A program made the translations under genes and the position numbers. A DNA stretch of 48,970 bases from Caldilineaceae bacterium bin5 (GTDB lineage Bacteria; Chloroflexota; Anaerolineae; Caldilineales; Caldilineaceae). The notes beneath the pieces are model-generated. The model did not search any database. It saw nothing but the letters and a program-made list of their open reading frames with translations, and was not told the DNA's origin. The stretch spans positions 1-48,970 of the forward strand of contig MPML01000033.1 of assembly GCA_002238445.1 (NCBI GenBank), in the 5' to 3' direction. The number at the start of each line of letters is the position of its first letter. Position 1 is the first letter of the stretch. This document shows positions 17,363 through 26,597 of the stretch, one piece after another.

Positions 17363-17452
17363 GTCTAACCATCCCTCCTTCTGCCTGGATTTGAGTGTCC
17401 CCTGTCGCGGGAAGATACCGCAGCGGGTTCGGCCATTATAGCCTAAATTCAA

Positions 17453-17489
17453 CATAAAAAATAAAGGCGGCCCCGTTAAAGGGACCGCC
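17453..17489 (-). terminator. Rho-independent terminator after glycine betaine-binding protein 1
   Basis: Read on the minus strand: GGCGGTCCC, loop TTTAAC, then GGGGCCGCC, followed directly by TTTATTTTTT. A GC-rich stem with a U-tract is a textbook intrinsic terminator. It separates the binding-protein gene from the downstream aldolase. Confidence 0.85.
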
Positions 17490-17534
17490 CGTAATCGTCG
17501 TTACTCTCGACTGTGCCGTGAAGCGTAGCCCTGG

Positions 17535-18593
17535 TTACTCAGTGGGCCAGCCATCCGGAATCTCATTGGCTGCCAGCGCTTCCTGAATCGCCGCCGCAGC
17601 ATCCTCAGTAACCCATCCGCTCCAAATGTCAGACTTGCTGTTCAGCCACCACAGAGCGGCGTCATTGCTGGAGGCGTCACTGTTGTCATTCAGCCAGCGA
17701 GCCACCTCTTTGTAGACCTCAATATTGAAGTCCCAAGCCGTCAGCATTTCGATAACGTCGGGCGCCCCGTCCACAAGATCAGGATGGACGGCAATCAAGA
17801 TATCAGCGTCCTGGTATGCGCAAGCTTTGTTCGCCGACCAGCATTCGTCGCTATAGGCCGGTTCTTCGAGCCGCACCAGGTCCAGAATAAGAGCTGGATC
17901 ATTCGTGCCCCACTGGTAGCCTACCCAGGGTTCCCCTTTCTCGTAGGCGCCGTACAGGTCGGCATTCGCCGCCGCGCCATCGCCGGGATTCACAATATGT
18001 ACATGATCCTCCAACTCGTAGCCGATAACCTGAGCCGCATTAACCTCTTCGCAAGCCCAGCCGATTACACAGGAAACAAGACGCACTTTCCCCCCTGATT
18101 CGGCGGTCGCAAAGAGCTCCTTGAACTGTTCGTCCTTCAGGTCTTCGACGCTGTCCAACTCTGGATACTGCTCCTGCAGATACTTGGGAATGACGAAAGC
18201 CGACTGCCAGTCCTTGCCCAGGCTAGCGCCAATTTCAACTACCTCCCCATTGCCCAGCGCTTCAGTCCACGCCTCTATCTGGTTGGGTAGCCAGATTTCC
18301 AGAGTAACATGGGTGTCACCATTGCGCAGTCCCTGAAACAGGGGCAACGTTGCGCCAAATACGACATCGGTACCGTAGCCGTAGCCTTTTTCGACGATGT
18401 ATTGGGCCACTCGGTTCTGAATCTGGGCACTGCTCCAGTTCAAATCGCTGAAAATGATCGTGTCCATTGAGGCCGCCATCTCTGCCGGAGCAGCCGCTTC
18501 CTCGCTTGGCGCGCTCTGTTCAACCGGCGCACATGCCCCGGCGACAAAAATGACAATCAGAGACAATATTAGTAAACGGTGTTGGACGCGCAT
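17535..18593 (-). CDS. Glycine betaine/proline-type ABC substrate-binding lipoprotein 1
   Basis: OpuAC/ProX-like binding protein of 352 residues, expected to be lipid-anchored outside the membrane and to deliver a quaternary amine to the permease. The signal sequence LLILSLIVIFVAGAC ends in a lipobox-like Cys and is followed by a Pro/Glu/Ala linker. The mature part shows the family pattern DLNWSSAQIQNRVAQYIVEK, then GDTHVTLEIWLPN and WACEEVN, with several Trp residues able to form the aromatic cage. A second, closely similar binding protein lies 0.6 kb upstream. This copy has its own clear terminator and a 611-nt leader region, so it may be expressed separately from the permease and ATPase genes. 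Choline, carnitine or another betaine is possible. Confidence 0.87.
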   Translation of the reverse strand: MRVQHRLLILSLIVIFVAGACAPVEQSAPSEEAAAPAEMAASMDTIIFSDLNWSSAQIQNRVAQYIVEKGYGYGTDVVFGATLPLFQGLRNGDTHVTLEIWLPNQIEAWTEALGNGEVVEIGASLGKDWQSAFVIPKYLQEQYPELDSVEDLKDEQFKELFATAESGGKVRLVSCVIGWACEEVNAAQVIGYELEDHVHIVNPGDGAAANADLYGAYEKGEPWVGYQWGTNDPALILDLVRLEEPAYSDECWSANKACAYQDADILIAVHPDLVDGAPDVIEMLTAWDFNIEVYKEVARWLNDNSDASSNDAALWWLNSKSDIWSGWVTEDAAAAIQEALAANEIPDGWPTE

Positions 18594-19204
18594 GCTTCTC
18601 TCCTTGGGGTGAATGTTTGAAGAAAGGCCGGCATCTGGGGCAAGCAGTCAAACAAGGCGTGCAATCAAACCAGAAGTCTGACTTGGCACGCTCTCTCCTC
18701 CAGTCCAATGTTGGCCGCGAATGGCGATGAGATCAGGTACTGTTCCCTGACATAAAGCGAGTTGTCATAACCACCGCTGCCTTTCGCCCTTCAATTTGGC
18801 TGAAGTTTCGCCCCGTTAGCCTCTCCCTGAGTTTGGGCTCACTCAAGCAACGCTAAGCAGATGACATGCCGTGACTTCAGGTCTTACAGTATTGCCGAAG
18901 ATAACCTTGTAGGTTTCTTGACAGCTCGGCTGTCGCGAATGAGGCGGACTCTCTTTTCCGCGACCCTATGTTATCAGGCTTTGGACTGAAGGTCAAGTTG
19001 AAGCCTCCAAGACCCTGTACGGGTTTTGTCCCAGTCCGAATGTTCATATGATTTTGCGTGGCCATCCTGGCCCTGTTGCAGATCAGGTACAAAGGGCCGG
19101 CCCTTCCTGTCACCTGGCCGACCCAGGCAACAGCCAGCTACATGCAACTGCGTGATCGTTTTACCTGGAATGACATATGCAGGCAGGCGATATGGTACGT
19201 CCGT
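18594..19204. other. 611-nt intergenic region between the two betaine-binding protein genes
   Basis: No supported gene. It is long enough to hold an independent promoter for binding protein 1 on the minus strand, but no convincing -35/-10 pair stands out. The 10-nt word GATCAGGTAC occurs twice, near 18731 and 19081; with only two copies its meaning is unclear. Confidence 0.5.
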
Positions 19205-20266
19205 CTACTCAATGGGCCAGCCGTCGGGGATCTCATTTGCTGCGAGAGCAGCCTCGATAGCGTCAGCCGCCTCCTCAGTGACCCAGCCGCGCCAAATGTC
19301 GGCATTGCCGTTCAGCCACCACAGCGCCGCATCATTTGTGCTTGCATCGCTGTTTTCGTTTTGCCATGCCGCGACTTCCCGATAAATGTCGATGCGAAAG
19401 CCCCAAGCCCGCAGCATCTCTACCACGTCAGGTGCCGCCTCCAAAAGGTCTGGATGGACCGCGATCACGATCGTAGAGTCTTCGTAAGCACAGGCCTTGG
19501 TCGTGGACCAGCACTCTTCACTGTACGCCGGCTCCTCCAGCTGGACTAGATCCAAAAGCAGGGCTGGATCATTAGTACCCCACTGATATCCAAGCCACGG
19601 TTCCCCCTTCTCGTAAGCGCCGTAGAGATCAGCGTTAAGCGCAGCGCCGTCGCCCGGAGTCATGATATGTACATGGTCCTCCAGGCCATAACCTTCGACC
19701 TGGATGGCGTTGACTTCCTCACACGCCCATCCGATTACGCACGAGACCAGGCGCGCCTTGCCGCCCGTTTCAGGAGTCGCAAACAACGCCTTAAACCGTT
19801 CTTCCTTCAAGTCCTCGACGCTGTCCAGTTCAGGGTACTGCTCCTGCAGGTAGGCAGGGATCACGAACGCAGACTGCCAGTCACGTCCCAGGCTCGTGCC
19901 GATCTCGACAACCTCACCGTTTTCCAACGCTTCATACCACGCCTCAACTATGTTGGGCAGCCAGATTTCCAGGTTTACATGGACATCTCCCCGGCGCAGC
20001 CCTTGCAACAAGGGCAGAGTTGCACCGAAGACAACATCGGTAGGATAACCGTACCCTTTTTCGACAATGTACTGGGCGATACGGTTCTGAATCTGCGCGC
20101 TTGACCAGTTCAGGTCGCTGAAGACAATTGTCTCGATCGAGCTTGAAGGAGCAACCGTCTCGTCAGAGACGCTCTGCTCTGCCGCCACACAGCCGCAGAT
20201 GGCAATGACGGCGAGTAGCAGTATGAGTACCCTGCACTGGGTGGGCATATTCGATTTCATTCTCAT
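19205..20266 (-). CDS. Glycine betaine/proline-type ABC substrate-binding lipoprotein 2
   Basis: Paralogue of the 17535-18593 protein, with the same motifs in the same order (DLNWSSAQIQNRIAQYIVEK, GDVHVNLEIWLPN, SCVIGWACEEVN, YQWGTNDPALLLDL) and an almost identical C-terminus ending in ANEIPDGWPIE. The signal region VLILLLAVIAICGC supplies the lipidation Cys. ATG codons at 20266, 20260 and 20248 are all possible; the last aligns best with paralogue 1 and none has a strong ribosome site. It lies downstream of the permease in the same direction and completes a standard ATPase-permease-binding protein operon. The duplicate may give different affinity or specificity. Confidence 0.87.
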   Translation of the reverse strand: MRMKSNMPTQCRVLILLLAVIAICGCVAAEQSVSDETVAPSSSIETIVFSDLNWSSAQIQNRIAQYIVEKGYGYPTDVVFGATLPLLQGLRRGDVHVNLEIWLPNIVEAWYEALENGEVVEIGTSLGRDWQSAFVIPAYLQEQYPELDSVEDLKEERFKALFATPETGGKARLVSCVIGWACEEVNAIQVEGYGLEDHVHIMTPGDGAALNADLYGAYEKGEPWLGYQWGTNDPALLLDLVQLEEPAYSEECWSTTKACAYEDSTIVIAVHPDLLEAAPDVVEMLRAWGFRIDIYREVAAWQNENSDASTNDAALWWLNGNADIWRGWVTEEAADAIEAALAANEIPDGWPIE

Positions 20267-20501
20267 TGAGTGGACTGTCGAAGGCCTGCATGAGCCGACG
20301 GTGGCAGTAGTGGGGAAAACCTGAAGTTTTGCTAAACGGGCTTTCTGTATTTGGCTCGCCTGCAGACGAACCACTATTTGCACACAGTGTGTTAGTCTTG
20401 AGAAATTGCAGGAGAAGGGCCGTACCGCTTTGGACACCTGTTCCCGCCACTCGAAGTAGCTACAGCGGCTCGGCCGATGGGGGTCATATCATGCAATTCA
20501 C

Positions 20502-21668
20502 TTACCCCACACTGCGCCTGTCCTCCTGTTCCTGTGCCACCGACTGTGTCAAGCGGTCGATTACGATGGCCAGAAACACGATAGCCAACCCCGCGATGGC
20601 GCCGTTGCCAGGCTGGTTCTTCTGCAACGCGCGTAGCACGTTGTCGCCAAGCCCGCCCGCTGCCACCATGCTTGCGATCGTCACCATCGCCAATGCCATC
20701 ATTGTCGTCTGGTTGATGCCGGCCATGATCGTCGGCAGCGCCATCGGGATCTGCACCTTGGTCAGCAGCTGGTACGGTGTCGTTCCGAACGCATGCGCCG
20801 CCTCGACCGCTTCCGTCGAGACCTGCCGGATCCCTAGATTGGTCAAGCGAATGACCGGCGGAACCGCGTAGATGATCGTGGCGAAGATGCCGGCAGGCTT
20901 CCCCAGTCCGAAGAATAGAATGCCCGGCAGCAGATACACGAAGCTGGGCATCGTTTGCATCCCGTCCAATATGGGGCGCATCAGATTGTTCGCCATACTG
21001 TTGCGCGCCGCCAGTACACCCAGGGGCAGACCAACTGTTACCGCAATCACCACCGCCACCACCATCAGCGCGATCGTGTCAATCGTGTTTTCCCACAGAT
21101 CCATGAAGCCGACGAACAGCAGGGCGAATATGGTGAATCCCATTAGCCTCCAACGTCCTACCGCAAAGGAGAGAAATGCCACCGCCACCACAACTGCCGG
21201 CCAGGGAACCCATTTCAATATGTCTTCGATCGTAACTAACGCATGGGCAACCGCGCTGCTCATCCCGTCAAACAGCCAACTGCCCTTTAGCGTCACCCAG
21301 TCGACCGCGTCGTCGATCGCGCCGCCGATAGCTTCTCGTACCGTTCTCTCCAGGACTAGAGTGCCGCCGTTATCCGTTTCTACTTCGGTCCGCGAAACGG
21401 TAGTGGGGAACTCCATTTCCGCTCCCCAGAATCCGAAAGATGCCAGCAATACGGCGATAACTAGCGCCAATCCCACCAGCCAGAAGGTGCTGGGAAGTGT
21501 GGCCGCCTTGCTGCCCGGCGATTGAGAGACGTCGGGCGGCACCTCTTTTCTGCCCGCCCCGCGTTGCGAGAGAGAAGGATCCGAATCCTCGATTCTGATT
21601 GCATCCATACCTGCTGGCGGCCTGGCAGGTTGCTCTGTGCCCGACGCCGGGCTATCGACCTGGGCCAT
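20502..21668 (-). CDS. proW: Glycine betaine ABC transporter permease (ProW/OpuAB-like)
   Basis: Inner-membrane permease of 388 residues. A polar N-terminal tail of about 60 residues and a first helix precede a long extracytoplasmic segment (about 85-145). The conserved permease core follows (about 155-375), with DGMQTMPSFVYLLPGILFFG and the ATPase-contacting EAA loop EAAHAFGTTPYQLLTKVQIP. GAGGAGG lies 7 nt before the ATG. Its neighbours, an ATPase upstream and a betaine-binding protein downstream, fix the role as a compatible-solute importer. The extended N-terminus with the extra extracytoplasmic part is longer than in a minimal OpuAB. Confidence 0.88.
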   Translation of the reverse strand: MAQVDSPASGTEQPARPPAGMDAIRIEDSDPSLSQRGAGRKEVPPDVSQSPGSKAATLPSTFWLVGLALVIAVLLASFGFWGAEMEFPTTVSRTEVETDNGGTLVLERTVREAIGGAIDDAVDWVTLKGSWLFDGMSSAVAHALVTIEDILKWVPWPAVVVAVAFLSFAVGRWRLMGFTIFALLFVGFMDLWENTIDTIALMVVAVVIAVTVGLPLGVLAARNSMANNLMRPILDGMQTMPSFVYLLPGILFFGLGKPAGIFATIIYAVPPVIRLTNLGIRQVSTEAVEAAHAFGTTPYQLLTKVQIPMALPTIMAGINQTTMMALAMVTIASMVAAGGLGDNVLRALQKNQPGNGAIAGLAIVFLAIVIDRLTQSVAQEQEDRRSVG

Positions 21669-21773
21669 TTCAACGCCTCCTCATTCAACTGCCTACCCGC
21701 TATTTCGAACCTGATTGCCGAATTCCCAGTCAGATTAGCCAGTGCGTAATGACTGAGAATGAACTGCTGGAAG

Positions 21774-22961
21774 CTATTCGACCATTCCAGCCAGCAAGGC
21801 TCGTCGGTGGATTTCGCCCAACAAGCGCCCATCATCGTCCACGACCGCGATATAGCGCTCCGTTTGCGCCGCCAGGGGGATAATCTCATCAATGAAAGTT
21901 GCCGGGCTGGTGGTCGCCAGAAGGTCGTCCTGCGCCACCTTCAGAAGTTCAACATTTCGGCTTGCCAGATTGGCGACCTCGTCCTGCGTAAGAATCCCCT
22001 TGAGAATATGACCGTCCCCCACGACATAGGCCGCTTCGGCGTCCTTGTTCTGCATGGCGGCCAACGCGGCGTCCGTATCCTGCCCTTCGTGAATAACGAC
22101 GGCAGGCTCCTGCATGATCGAACCCGCCCGGATCACCTTGGCACGCGACACATCCTGCACGAACGCCGAAACATAATCGTTGGCCGGCCGCGTCACGATC
22201 TCCTCTGGCGTGCCTTCCTGGACGATAACGCCGTCGCGCATGATTGCAATGCGATCGCCCAACTTGAGCGCCTCATCCAGGTCATGTGTGATGAATATTA
22301 TCGTTTTCTGCAACTCCGCCTGCAGCATGACCAGTTCGTCCTGCATCTCCCTGCGAATTAGTGGGTCCAGCCCGCTGAACGGCTCATCCATGATTAGCAC
22401 TTCCGGGTCGACCGCTAACGCTCTCGCAAGCCCTATTCGCTGCTGCATGCCCCCACTCATCTCGCTCGGGTAGTAATATTCCCAACCCTTAAGTCCCACA
22501 GTTTCGATGGCTTCTGACGCCAACTTGTAGCGGCCATCCTTGTCCAGGCCCTGTACTTCAAGGCCGTATGCCACGTTGTCCAGCACGCAGCGGTGGGGAA
22601 GGAGAGCGTAATGCTGAAAAACCATCGCTATCTTGTCGCGTCGAAACTGCCTCAATTCCTCCTGCGAGTAGCTGAGGATATCTTCGCCATCGAACTGGAT
22701 CTGTCCCTGTGTAGCCTCGATCAGTCTGATCAGACAGCGTGCCAGGGTCGACTTGCCGCTGCCCGAAAGCCCCATCACCACGAAAGTCTGCCCTCTCAAT
22801 ACACTGAAGGAGAGATCCCGCAGCCCGATTACAAGGTCCAGTTCCTCTTGAATATCATCGCGGCTCTTGGATGCGTGTTCCGGCTGCAGCGCACGCTCCG
22901 CCCCGTTGCCGAACACCTTCCACAAGCCGCTAACCTGTATGTGATAGTTTTCTTGATCCAT
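21774..22961 (-). CDS. proV: Glycine betaine ABC transporter ATP-binding protein (ProV-like) with CBS domains
   Basis: ATPase of the betaine importer, 395 residues from the ATG at 22961. Walker A is GLSGSGKST, the signature is MSGGMQQRIG, Walker B is VLIMDEPFSGLD and the H-loop is ITHDLDEA, all intact. The C-terminal part (about 265-395) is a CBS pair, with VIHEGQDTDAALAAMQNK and VVDDDGRLLGEIHRRAL. In known OpuA systems such domains sense ionic strength and gate transport, so osmotic regulation is likely. A longer frame begins at 23054, but its 31 extra residues do not look like the family N-terminus. It leads the transport operon; the next gene starts 105 nt downstream. Confidence 0.9.
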   Translation of the reverse strand: MDQENYHIQVSGLWKVFGNGAERALQPEHASKSRDDIQEELDLVIGLRDLSFSVLRGQTFVVMGLSGSGKSTLARCLIRLIEATQGQIQFDGEDILSYSQEELRQFRRDKIAMVFQHYALLPHRCVLDNVAYGLEVQGLDKDGRYKLASEAIETVGLKGWEYYYPSEMSGGMQQRIGLARALAVDPEVLIMDEPFSGLDPLIRREMQDELVMLQAELQKTIIFITHDLDEALKLGDRIAIMRDGVIVQEGTPEEIVTRPANDYVSAFVQDVSRAKVIRAGSIMQEPAVVIHEGQDTDAALAAMQNKDAEAAYVVGDGHILKGILTQDEVANLASRNVELLKVAQDDLLATTSPATFIDEIIPLAAQTERYIAVVDDDGRLLGEIHRRALLAGMVE

Positions 22962-23116
22962 TTTTGAGCCTGGCAGAGTAACTGTTGGGGAGTTTGTCGA
23001 CTGTGGCGACCCTGTAACTGTTCCTGTCAATTCGCAAACAGTGTTGTCACCCAATCATAAACAGTATCATGCTATCCGAATACTTTCAAGTCCGGTCTCG
23101 AACTGCTTGGACCATC

Positions 23117-24298
23117 TCAGAGACTTTGGAGCAGAGCCCTGTCCACCTCGATTCCAAACCCCGGCGCGTCGCTGGGAACCAGATAACCGTCCTCGATAAC
23201 CGCCGTCCCGGGCAGCTTAACCATCTCCGCAAGCGGCACGCCAGGCGGAGAGACGCCCCCGGATCGCTCTCCCCATGTAATCGCCGGCATCGCAAACGCA
23301 AGATGCTGCCCATAAGGAGAGTTCATGCCCCCATGCGGGATTACCTCAATCCCAGCTCCCTCCGCGATATGACAGATGCGCGTGCAAGCCGATATGCCGC
23401 CCACCCACAGCGGGTCCGGCTGCCAAATGTCCACCGGACGTTCGTTGGCCGCCCGCGCAAAATTCTGGAGCAAATACCAATGCTCCCCCGTCGCCAGCGT
23501 CTGCCACGGCAACCGCTGCCGTACCTGCGCAAACCCCTCCGTGTCATCCGGCAGCAGGAAGTCCTCAATCCATCTGAGGCGATAGGGCCGCAACACTTCC
23601 GCCAGCCGCACCGTGTAATCCACGTCCAGCGCCATCCAGCAGTCCAGCATCAACGCAACGTCAGGGCCGATCAACTCACGGACACCAGCCACCAGCTCCT
23701 CAGCCTTCCGCAGACCCTCCTCGCCGTCGGCCGGCCCGTACGGAAACGGCAGTTTCATCGCCTGAAACCCCAACTCCATATACCACGCCGCCTCGAAACC
23801 GGTGGCGTAACAGAAAATCCTCTCCTTCTGCGGGCCGCCCAGCAGTTCATAGACCGGCCGCCCGAGCACCTTCCCTTTCAAGTCCCACAACGCCAAATCA
23901 ACCGCGCTGATCGCATAGCTGGCCAGCCCCTGGCTGCCGTACGGCGTAGCCAAACGCGACATCATGTCGAACAGCTTCTCCGTCGCCATGCAGTTTTCGC
24001 CCGCAACGTGCGGCGCAAAATGATCGTTGATAATCCTGCTTACAGGCCCGCCAAATCCCGTGACGCCCAGCCCAAAGCTCCCGTCCTCCGCCGTAACAAC
24101 GCACACCGTGCCCTTCCACTTGGCCGACCACGACGATCTCCGCTCCTTGTACTTCGGATAGCGCCCCATCGGGCTTGACGGCTCCAACCCATCCCACACA
24201 TAGGAAGGCCTCGGCGTGCTCTCCTCCCCCCTGCGTCTCCGTCCGGGATTCAAAGACTCTTGTTCGATTTCGAGGGCCTTGACTTCTGTAATCCTCAC
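23117..24298 (-). CDS. L-rhamnonate dehydratase-like enolase-superfamily enzyme
   Basis: Mandelate racemase/muconate lactonizing-type acid-sugar dehydratase of about 393 residues. From memory of the E. coli rhamnonate dehydratase, many blocks correspond: DLALWDLKGKVLGRPVYELL, LMLDCWMALDVDY, RLRWIEDFLLPDD, TGEHWYLLQNF, DIWQPDPLWVGG and EVIPHGG. Predicted metal ligands are Asp219, Glu245 and Glu272, with His322 as the general base or acid. The likely start is the GTG at 24298, which has AGGAG 6 nt upstream; a TTG at 24313 is the longest option. The product would be a 2-keto-3-deoxy sugar acid, the substrate type for the HpcH/HpaI aldolase encoded downstream on the same strand. Related dehydratases for other sugar acids cannot be excluded. 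Confidence 0.85.
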   Translation of the reverse strand: MRITEVKALEIEQESLNPGRRRRGEESTPRPSYVWDGLEPSSPMGRYPKYKERRSSWSAKWKGTVCVVTAEDGSFGLGVTGFGGPVSRIINDHFAPHVAGENCMATEKLFDMMSRLATPYGSQGLASYAISAVDLALWDLKGKVLGRPVYELLGGPQKERIFCYATGFEAAWYMELGFQAMKLPFPYGPADGEEGLRKAEELVAGVRELIGPDVALMLDCWMALDVDYTVRLAEVLRPYRLRWIEDFLLPDDTEGFAQVRQRLPWQTLATGEHWYLLQNFARAANERPVDIWQPDPLWVGGISACTRICHIAEGAGIEVIPHGGMNSPYGQHLAFAMPAITWGERSGGVSPPGVPLAEMVKLPGTAVIEDGYLVPSDAPGFGIEVDRALLQSL

Positions 24299-24371
24299 AG
24301 AAATCTCCTGCAATGTCTGTAATATCCAGCTTCATTCCAAGGAACTGCGCCTTGCTGAATTAGCCAGTACC

Positions 24372-25433
24372 CTATCCCGACTCGTATACCTGACGGGTCT
24401 GCACCGCGATCTCTCCCCAGTCCAGCGAATGCGCCCGCGCCCACGCCGCCTCCCGCATCGGACCCATCTCCCTCTCCTGAATCTCCACCATCGATCGCCG
24501 TAACCCCTCCTCGTCCTCCCCATTGTACACAATGCCAGCCTCTGGAGGGACCAGCTCGGTCAGACATCCGACGCCCGGGGCGATCACCGGCATGCCGAAG
24601 GAAAACGCCGTGATCACCGAACCCGAAGTCAGAACCTCCAGGAACGGAAAGACGCCAACATCGCCCGCATTGAACAGATACTGAAACTCATCGTTGGCAA
24701 AATGGCGTGACGAGCGCAACATCACCCGCGGATCGTCCGGCGGTACCGACGCCACCAGTTCCTGGCCGTACTCCGTGAAGAACTTGGCGCCCAACAGCAG
24801 CCGCAAATGCTCCCCAGGCAGCGACTGAAACACCTCAATCAATCGCTCAATCCCCTTATACCGGCGCACGTTACCGAAATAGTAAAAGACAAAATGGTCA
24901 TCGTTCAGCCCCATCCGCCGCCGGGCCTCGTCGCGACCGACCTCGTTGGGATACGGGTACATAAAATTGCCATGGTTGATGACGTAAACACCCTCAGTGC
25001 GATGAAAATGCTTTCGCACAAGCTCCCGCGCATGCTCGCAATGCACGATCACCGCATTCGCCAAATGCGTGATCGCCGTCTGCGCCAGATGGTCCAAATC
25101 GCGGCTGTTGCTCTCATGTGGATAAAGATTGTGAACCGTCCACACGATCCTGTACCCAAGCAGTCGTGCCAGGGCCAGGTTGTCAATAAGCTCGGTCAAA
25201 AGCCCCAGCTGCGCCTCCAACGCCTCCCCGCTGTACATGTAGTTGGGCCAGTTGAGATGCAGTACCTTGATCTTGCCCTGATTCTCATGCAGCCACGCCT
25301 TCGTCAGCGTCTCAGGATGCCCCGCCTCCAGCTCGATGCCCACCTCCCACATCGCCCGCGCCAGCAACCCTCCGTAAGGATTGGCCCGATCCAACGATAG
25401 CCCCGCCGCTTCCCAGAAAAAAACACCGCGCAT
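24372..25433 (-). CDS. Glycosyltransferase, GT-B fold (family 4-like)
   Basis: Predicted retaining glycosyltransferase of 353 residues. The N-terminal half has an acceptor-domain pattern (VLHLNWPNYMYSGE, then IVWTVHNLYPHE). The C-terminal half shows GT4-like features: YYFGNVRRYKGIERLIEVF at the start of the donor domain, FPFLEVLTSGSVITAFSFGM as the nucleotide-sugar binding region with its usual Glu, and PVIAPGVGCLTELVPPEAG. The acceptor is unknown. It sits among sugar oxidoreductases in a same-strand series with gaps of 60-75 nt on both sides, so co-transcription is plausible. It could add a modified sugar made by its neighbours to a surface glycan. Confidence 0.83.
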   Translation of the reverse strand: MRGVFFWEAAGLSLDRANPYGGLLARAMWEVGIELEAGHPETLTKAWLHENQGKIKVLHLNWPNYMYSGEALEAQLGLLTELIDNLALARLLGYRIVWTVHNLYPHESNSRDLDHLAQTAITHLANAVIVHCEHARELVRKHFHRTEGVYVINHGNFMYPYPNEVGRDEARRRMGLNDDHFVFYYFGNVRRYKGIERLIEVFQSLPGEHLRLLLGAKFFTEYGQELVASVPPDDPRVMLRSSRHFANDEFQYLFNAGDVGVFPFLEVLTSGSVITAFSFGMPVIAPGVGCLTELVPPEAGIVYNGEDEEGLRRSMVEIQEREMGPMREAAWARAHSLDWGEIAVQTRQVYESG

Positions 25434-25507
25434 AGTCCTGTCCTACCTTGACTTGAAAGCTGATGAACGCGTATTCGAATTCGTGCACTGGTACGCTGTT
25501 GAAAATT

Positions 25508-26530
25508 TCAGTCGGAGGGATCCTGCAAGGTTACACTGTGCCCATTGCGCGCCGACTCGTAGGCGGCTTCCACCACTGCAAGCCCAGCCAGTCCCTCCTC
25601 GCCAGGAATGGGGTTCGGACCGTCGCCGGCAACGGCCTCGCCAAATGCCTCCAGCAGCGCCACGTGCGGCCGCGGGCCACCGGGCTCGACCGCATAGTCC
25701 TGTATCCCCCCCGCCGTCAACACCCGCAAAGTCCCAGCCGAATCTTTGGCCGAAATCGGGGCCGCTACTATCGATCCTTCAGTGCCCCAGATTTCCAGGC
25801 CATTCGTGCGCTCCGGCGCATGGTTGGCCGTTGTCCAGTGGCTGGTAATCACCGCCTGCGCGCCGCTGGCCAACCGCAACAGCAGCGTCGCCGTATCATC
25901 CACCGGGGATTCGTCGACCAGCGTATCCATTAGCGCCGTAACCGATTCCGCAGGGCCGCACAGATAGCGCAACAAGTCGATGCAGTGGATGCCCAAATCC
26001 ATCACCGGGCCGCCGCCGCTGATCTCCGGATTGTGATGCCAGACACCCGGCTGCGGCGGAAACCGGTGCGAAAAGTTGATCCTCGCAGCGGTCACCTGCC
26101 CGATCGCGCCCCCCTCCACAAGACTCCTGACGCGCTGGTGGCGGGCATTGAAACGCTGGTAATGGCAGATCGTCAGCACAACCCCGTTGGCGCGGCACGC
26201 CTCGATCATTTCCTGCGCCTCCGCAGTCGTCAGCGCCATCGGCTTTTCACACAGCACATGCTTGCCCGCCTCCGCCGCCATTACCGTCTCCCGTGCGTGC
26301 AAGTGAGGCGGCGTGGCAACGTAAACCGCGTTCACCTGGCCATCGTCCAGAAGTGCTTCCGCGCTGTCGTAGGCGCGCTGCGCGCCGTGTTTGTCAGCAA
26401 ACTCCTGTGCAGCATCCAACGACCGCCGCGACACCGCAACCAGTTCATGCCCCGGTACAGCCGCAATCGCCGGCGCCATCTGGCTCTCCGCAATCTTGCC
26501 CGCACCCAATATTCCCCAGTAAATCGTCAT
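25508..26530 (-). CDS. Gfo/Idh/MocA family oxidoreductase B
   Basis: A canonical family member of 340 residues. It has the dinucleotide-binding loop GILGAGKIAES at the N-terminus, the catalytic-lysine motif HVLCEKPMA near residue 96, and the second-domain motif GGPVMDLGIHCIDLLRYL, whose Asp and His line the active site. It probably oxidises or reduces a sugar or inositol-like ring hydroxyl with NAD(P). It is the third gene of a minus-strand series (two more oxidoreductases upstream, a glycosyltransferase 74 nt downstream). Of the six relatives in this window it looks the most standard. Confidence 0.88.
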   Translation of the reverse strand: MTIYWGILGAGKIAESQMAPAIAAVPGHELVAVSRRSLDAAQEFADKHGAQRAYDSAEALLDDGQVNAVYVATPPHLHARETVMAAEAGKHVLCEKPMALTTAEAQEMIEACRANGVVLTICHYQRFNARHQRVRSLVEGGAIGQVTAARINFSHRFPPQPGVWHHNPEISGGGPVMDLGIHCIDLLRYLCGPAESVTALMDTLVDESPVDDTATLLLRLASGAQAVITSHWTTANHAPERTNGLEIWGTEGSIVAAPISAKDSAGTLRVLTAGGIQDYAVEPGGPRPHVALLEAFGEAVAGDGPNPIPGEEGLAGLAVVEAAYESARNGHSVTLQDPSD

Positions 26531-26597
26531 CCCGTGCCCTTCATGTTCTTGCCACCAAAATCTGCCCTCAACTCCCGTTCACGATTCGAACCACCGG

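Noticed and set aside
23069..24178. 369-residue plus-strand open frame opposite the dehydratase gene
   Set aside because: The opposite strand encodes a convincing enolase-superfamily protein; this frame is Arg/Pro/His-rich.
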